64,000 nucleotides of DNA from Novosphingobium taihuense (GTDB taxonomy: Bacteria > Pseudomonadota > Alphaproteobacteria > Sphingomonadales > Sphingomonadaceae), in contig NZ_VLKJ01000013.1 in the NCBI RefSeq assembly GCF_007830315.1, forward strand, positions 1 to 64,000. The letters run 5' to 3'. Of the stretch, positions 59,974 through 64,000 are shown piece by piece. The position numbers and the translations under genes were made by a program. The notes below the pieces were generated by a model. The model worked only from the letters and a program-made list of their open reading frames with translations. It had not been told where the DNA came from and searched no databases. Position 1 is the stretch's first letter. Each line of letters opens with the position of its first letter.

Positions 59974-61311
59974 ATGGCACGCAAGTTCTTCGGCACCGAT
60001 GGCATCCGGGGCCGGACCAACGCCGGAGTGATGACCGCCGCCACCGCGATGAAGGTGGGCCAGGCGGCCGGAACCTACTTCCAGCGCGGTGACCACCGCC
60101 ACCGCGTGGTGATCGGCAAGGACACCCGCCTTTCTGGCTACATGATGGAAAGCGCGATGGTCGCGGGCTTCACCTCGGTGGGCATGGACGTGGTCCTGCT
60201 CGGCCCGATGCCGACGCCTGCCGTCGCCATGCTCACCCGCTCGATGCGGGCCGACCTCGGCGTGATGATCTCGGCCAGCCACAACCCCTTCGAGGACAAC
60301 GGCATCAAGCTGTTCGGCCCCGACGGCTTCAAGCTCTCGGACGACGCCGAACTCGCCATCGAGGCCATGCTGGCGCAGGACCTGCCGCTGGCTGATGCCA
60401 CGCAGGTCGGTCGCGCCCGGCGGATCGAAGACGCGCGCGGTCGCTACATCCACGCGGTCAAGACCAGCCTGCCCGACAACGTGCGCCTCGATGGCCTGCG
60501 CATCGTGATCGACTGCGCCAACGGCGCGGCCTACCACGTCACCCCTTCGGCCCTGTGGGAACTGGGTGCCGAAGTCATCGCCATCGGCGTCGAACCCAAC
60601 GGCAAGAACATCAACGCGGGCGTCGGCTCGACCCACCTTGACGCGATCAAGGCCAAGGTGCGCGAGACGCGTGCCGACATCGGCATCGCGCTCGACGGCG
60701 ACGCGGACCGTCTGATCGTGGTCGACGAGAAGAGCCAGACCGTGGACGGCGACCAGATCATGGCCCTGATCGGCACCCAGCTTGCCGCGCGTGGCGAACT
60801 GCGCGGCGGCGGGGTGGTTGCCACGGTCATGTCCAACCTCGGGCTGGAGCGCTGCCTCAATGGTCAGGGCCTGACGCTCGAACGCACCTCGGTGGGTGAT
60901 CGCTACGTACTCGAACGCATGCGCAGCGGCGGGTTCAACGTCGGCGGGGAACAGTCCGGCCACATGATCCTGACCGACCATGCCACGACGGGCGATGGAA
61001 CGGTGGCGGCGCTGCAGGTCCTTTCCGCGCTTGTCGCGGGCGGAAAACCGGCAAGCGAACTGCTCCACCAGTTCGATCCCGTGCCACAACTGCTCAAGAA
61101 CGTGCGTTTTGCGGGCGGCAAGCCGCTCGACGACAAGACCGTCAAGGAAGCCATCGCCGATGCCGAGTCGCGGCTTGCGGGCAAGGGCCGCCTCGTGATT
61201 CGCCCTTCGGGCACCGAACCGGTCATTCGCGTCATGGCCGAGGGCGACGATGCTGGCGAAGTCGAAGCCGTCGTCGACCAGATCTGCAATGCCGTGAGGA
61301 AGGCCGCCTGA
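59974..61311 (+). CDS. glmM: Phosphoglucosamine mutase
   Basis: A 445-residue enzyme making glucosamine-1-phosphate for peptidoglycan and LPS precursors. The opening KFFGTDGIRGRTN is followed by the active Ser in MISASHNPFEDNGIK (about residue 102), the metal-binding DGDADR (about 240-245) and the sugar loop GGEQSGH (about 325-331). The C-terminal phosphate-binding RPSGTEPVIRVM (about 410-421) is complete. GAGGG lies upstream. Its stop overlaps the next ATG by one base (TGATG). Confidence 0.97.
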   Translation: MARKFFGTDGIRGRTNAGVMTAATAMKVGQAAGTYFQRGDHRHRVVIGKDTRLSGYMMESAMVAGFTSVGMDVVLLGPMPTPAVAMLTRSMRADLGVMISASHNPFEDNGIKLFGPDGFKLSDDAELAIEAMLAQDLPLADATQVGRARRIEDARGRYIHAVKTSLPDNVRLDGLRIVIDCANGAAYHVTPSALWELGAEVIAIGVEPNGKNINAGVGSTHLDAIKAKVRETRADIGIALDGDADRLIVVDEKSQTVDGDQIMALIGTQLAARGELRGGGVVATVMSNLGLERCLNGQGLTLERTSVGDRYVLERMRSGGFNVGGEQSGHMILTDHATTGDGTVAALQVLSALVAGGKPASELLHQFDPVPQLLKNVRFAGGKPLDDKTVKEAIADAESRLAGKGRLVIRPSGTEPVIRVMAEGDDAGEVEAVVDQICNAVRKAA

Positions 61312-61531
61312 TGCTGGAAATGCGCCCCGACTGCGAACGCTGCGGCACCGATCTTCCCGCCGAAGCGCCCGGCGCGTTCATCTGCTCGTTCGAATGCACC
61401 TTCTGCGCCGAATGCGCCGAAGGCCTGGATGATCGTTGCCCCAACTGCGGGGGCGAGCTGATGGACCGACCGACGCGGGCCAAGGCGCTCCACGCCAAGC
61501 ATCCGCCATCGAGCGAGCGCAAGTTCAAGGG

Positions 61532-61535
<4 letters not shown>
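61311..61535 (+). CDS. DUF1272 zinc-ribbon protein
   Basis: A 74-residue protein with four CxxC-like pairs: CERCGTDL, ICSFECTFCAEC, CPNCGGEL, giving two probable zinc sites. This is the DUF1272 pattern. It overlaps glmM by one base and thiD by 4 bases, so the three genes are coupled. Function is unknown; a small regulatory or binding role is likely. Confidence 0.9.
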
Positions 61536-62265
<730 letters not shown>

Positions 62266-62281
<16 letters not shown>

Positions 62282-62793
62282 CCCCATTGCTCGCGGGTCA
62301 GCGCGAAATAGACGCTGTCGCACCACGTATCACCCACCAGCCAGGTCCGCGCCTGCCGGTGCGTCTCGGCAAAGCCCAGCCGCTCCAGCAGCTTCATCGA
62401 CGCAGTGTTGCGCGGATCGACGTCAGCCTGAATGCGCGGCAGGCGATGCACGGCAAAACCGCGCTCGACCACAGCGCCCACGGCCTCGCGCGCATAGCCC
62501 TGCCCCCAGACCGCCGGATCGAACATGTATCCAAGGTCGGGAAAACGGTAGAATCCGGCCTTGCCGATCACCTGGCCGTCCGCTTCGACGATGAAATCCT
62601 CGCCCTCGCATGGCTGGATCGCCGCCATGTTGGCCAGCCATTCAGCCGTCTCCCCCTCGCTTTCGTGTGGCGGGGTCGACCAGTAGGCCATGGCGCGCGG
62701 CTCACGCATGATCGCGTGCATTGCCCCAAGATCCTCCTCGGGGCGCACGGGACGCAAGGTCAGCCGCGCTGTCCGGATCATCTTGTCGGGCAC
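62266..62793 (-). CDS. GNAT family acetyltransferase (RimJ/RimL-like)
   Basis: A 175-residue single-domain acetyltransferase. TARLTLRPVRPEEDLG is the typical RimJ/L N-terminus. The acetyl-CoA loop is WGQGYAREAVGAVVERGFAV (about residues 95-114), and NTASMKLLERLGFAETHRQA near 130-149 is the C-terminal signature. Substrate may be a ribosomal or other protein N-terminus or a small amine. The end overlaps thiD by 16 bases. Confidence 0.9.
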
Positions 62794-62800
62794 TCGGCCA

Positions 62801-63679
62801 TCAGCAATCGAGATCGTAGAACTTGACGATGTGCGCCCACGCCTCGTCCGCCGTCTCGACCGGCGTGAACAGATCGAGATCCTCGAAGTTGATCACGCCC
62901 TCCTCGGCCAGCGCCTTGAAGTTGATCACGCGGTTCCAGTAGTCGCCACCGAACAGCAGGATCGGGATCGGCTTCATCTTGCCGGTCTGAATCAGTGTCA
63001 GCAGCTCGAAGAACTCGTCGAAGGTGCCGAACCCGCCGGGGAACACCGCCACTGCGCGGGCGCGCAGCAGGAAGTGCATCTTCCTCAGCGCAAAGTAGTG
63101 GAACTGGAAGGACAGGTGGGGCGTGACATGCGCGTTTGGCGCCTGCTCGTGAGGCAGGACGATGTTAAGCCCGATCGATTCGGCACCTGCCTCCTCCGCG
63201 CCGCGATTGGCCGCCTCCATGATCGAGGGACCACCGCCCGAGCAGATCACGAACTGACGCTTGCCGTCCTCAACCAGCCCGCAACTGCTGGCAATCCGGG
63301 CAAGCTTGCGCGCTTCATCATAGTACTTCGCCTTGGCAACAAGGCTCTCGATCACCGCCTTGCGCTCGGGCGTGGTACCTGCCGCCAGCGCGGCCTCGGC
63401 CATCTCGGGCGAGGGGATGCGGGCCGAGCCATAGACAACCAGCGTCGAGCCGATCTGCGCTTCGTCGAGCAACATCTCGGGCTTCATCAGCTCCAGCTGG
63501 AACCGCACCGGCCGCAATTCCTCGCGCAGGAGGAAGTCGGTATCGCGGAAAGCCAGCCGATAGGCGGGGTCCTGCTGCTGGGGAGTGGTCCGGGGGTGGT
63601 TCTCGACGAAGCCGGCTTCCTGCTCGGCCTTGTAGAACTTGCGCTTGGTCAGCTCGTGCTGCTTTTCTTCTTCAGTCAT
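62801..63679 (-). CDS. LOG family (TIGR00730-type) protein
   Basis: A 292-residue protein with the Rossmann-like LOG fold. The active-site motif is PGGFGTFDEFFE (about residues 208-219), the nucleotide loop is CSGGGPSIMEAANRGA (about 145-160) and GIRSYGS-like VVYGSARIPSP lies near 80. Related proteins are cytokinin riboside 5'-monophosphate phosphoribohydrolases, but many bacterial members are generic nucleotide hydrolases. The N-terminal 60 residues are an extension not found in short LOG proteins. Confidence 0.9.
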   Translation of the reverse strand: MTEEEKQHELTKRKFYKAEQEAGFVENHPRTTPQQQDPAYRLAFRDTDFLLREELRPVRFQLELMKPEMLLDEAQIGSTLVVYGSARIPSPEMAEAALAAGTTPERKAVIESLVAKAKYYDEARKLARIASSCGLVEDGKRQFVICSGGGPSIMEAANRGAEEAGAESIGLNIVLPHEQAPNAHVTPHLSFQFHYFALRKMHFLLRARAVAVFPGGFGTFDEFFELLTLIQTGKMKPIPILLFGGDYWNRVINFKALAEEGVINFEDLDLFTPVETADEAWAHIVKFYDLDC

Positions 63680-63729
63680 GCCCCCTTACGTCGGGCCGCA
63701 CCGCGAAAAGCGCAAGAGGCTTGCGCCCC

Positions 63730-64000
63730 CTATGCCACCGTGGTCCCGAACAGGCGCCCGATCCCCGCCGTCATCGCCATGGCCAGCGCACCCCAGAACA
63801 CCACGCGCAGCACGGGCCTGAGCATGGCCGATCCCCCGGCCTGTGCGCCGATGGCCCCAAGCAGTGCCAGAAACAGGATCGAGCCGACCGCCTCACCCGG
63901 CACGATCAGCGCCATCGGCAGGACCGCCGCCAGCAGCAGCGGCAAGGCAGCGCCAACCGTGAATGTCCCTGCCGAGGTGAGCCCCGCAACCACAGGACGG
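63730..64000 (-). CDS. VIT1/CCC1-family transporter, C-terminal part (truncated by window)
   Basis: Only the last roughly 90 codons lie in the window; the 5' end runs off the right edge. The visible part has three or four hydrophobic helices: SAGTFTVGAALPLLLAAVLP, SILFLALLGAIGAQAGG and VVFWGALAMAMTAGIGRLFG. The FTVGALLPLL-like start and the GR-LFG end match VIT1/CCC1 (DUF125) iron and manganese transporters. Its fold and function are inferred by resemblance only. Confidence 0.7.
   Translation of the reverse strand, partial: RPVVAGLTSAGTFTVGAALPLLLAAVLPMALIVPGEAVGSILFLALLGAIGAQAGGSAMLRPVLRVVFWGALAMAMTAGIGRLFGTTVA

Overview
This 64 kb window is a GC-rich, gene-dense bacterial chromosome segment. 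The gene set points to an alphaproteobacterium of the order Sphingomonadales, most like Novosphingobium or a close relative; the genus is inferred by family recall, not by a database search. The strongest pointers are a complete PhyR-NepR-EcfG general stress response locus with GGAAC-N16/17-CGTT promoters, a phaC-phasin pair, a gluQ-HIG1-cobO-hbd operon, and short intergenic inverted repeats of two kinds often seen scattered in sphingomonad genomes. Almost everything is core-like. I see no insertion sequence, phage, CRISPR array or integron; one VapBC-type toxin-antitoxin pair is the only accessory module.

Layout. 1-456: a non-coding left edge with one dispersed repeat. 457-8870: a spermidine-synthase-like protein, a secreted repeat protein, a fasciclin lipoprotein, an acyl-CoA synthetase/cytochrome P450 pair behind a perfect 16-bp palindrome, and a lipid-related group (ferritin-like, PlsC-like, DUF1295). 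8971-13453: a 5'-nucleotidase, a TetR regulator, a small nuclease and small membrane or hypothetical proteins. 13505-16121 (minus strand): gluQ-HIG1-cobO-hbd. 16194-19762: a terminator, a 27-codon mini-gene, guaA-GNAT, VapBC-like and an asparaginase-domain protein. 19809-24709: an anti-sigma/ECF sigma pair divergent from a large autotransporter. 24754-33359: a Tat-exported family 1 glycosidase, a LysR regulator, then a Slam-type outer-membrane translocator followed immediately by a 1607-residue secreted FecR-domain protein with seven tandem repeats and three Slam-substrate-like beta-barrels. 33504-37205: a CsgG-like protein, an OmpR-type two-component system, a lipoprotein and tRNA-Cys.

37284-44033: an RNB exonuclease, a crotonase, an AlaC-like aminotransferase, PHA synthase and phasin. 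44197-50733: clpS, an unknown protein, lptF-lptG, a rhodanese, a fatty acid desaturase and a GNAT protein. 50812-56572: the stress-response island, holding two single-domain response regulators, an Fnr-like regulator, phyR, an HWE sensor kinase, nepR and ecfG. 56667-64000: an AI-2E-type permease, superoxide dismutase, a cation symporter, glmM-DUF1272-thiD, a GNAT, a LOG-family protein and a truncated VIT1-type transporter.

The most original system is the pair at 27220-33359. The translocator has a periplasmic TPR domain and a DUF560 barrel. Its partner has a cleavable signal peptide with no lipobox and ends in three modules that look like TbpB/hemophore-type Slam substrates. The pair probably exports a very long surface or released protein, possibly under the divergent LysR regulator. 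In the stress island, a near-palindromic site at 55581-55607 reads as a sigma-EcfG promoter in both directions, serving nepR-ecfG on one side and the sensor kinase on the other.
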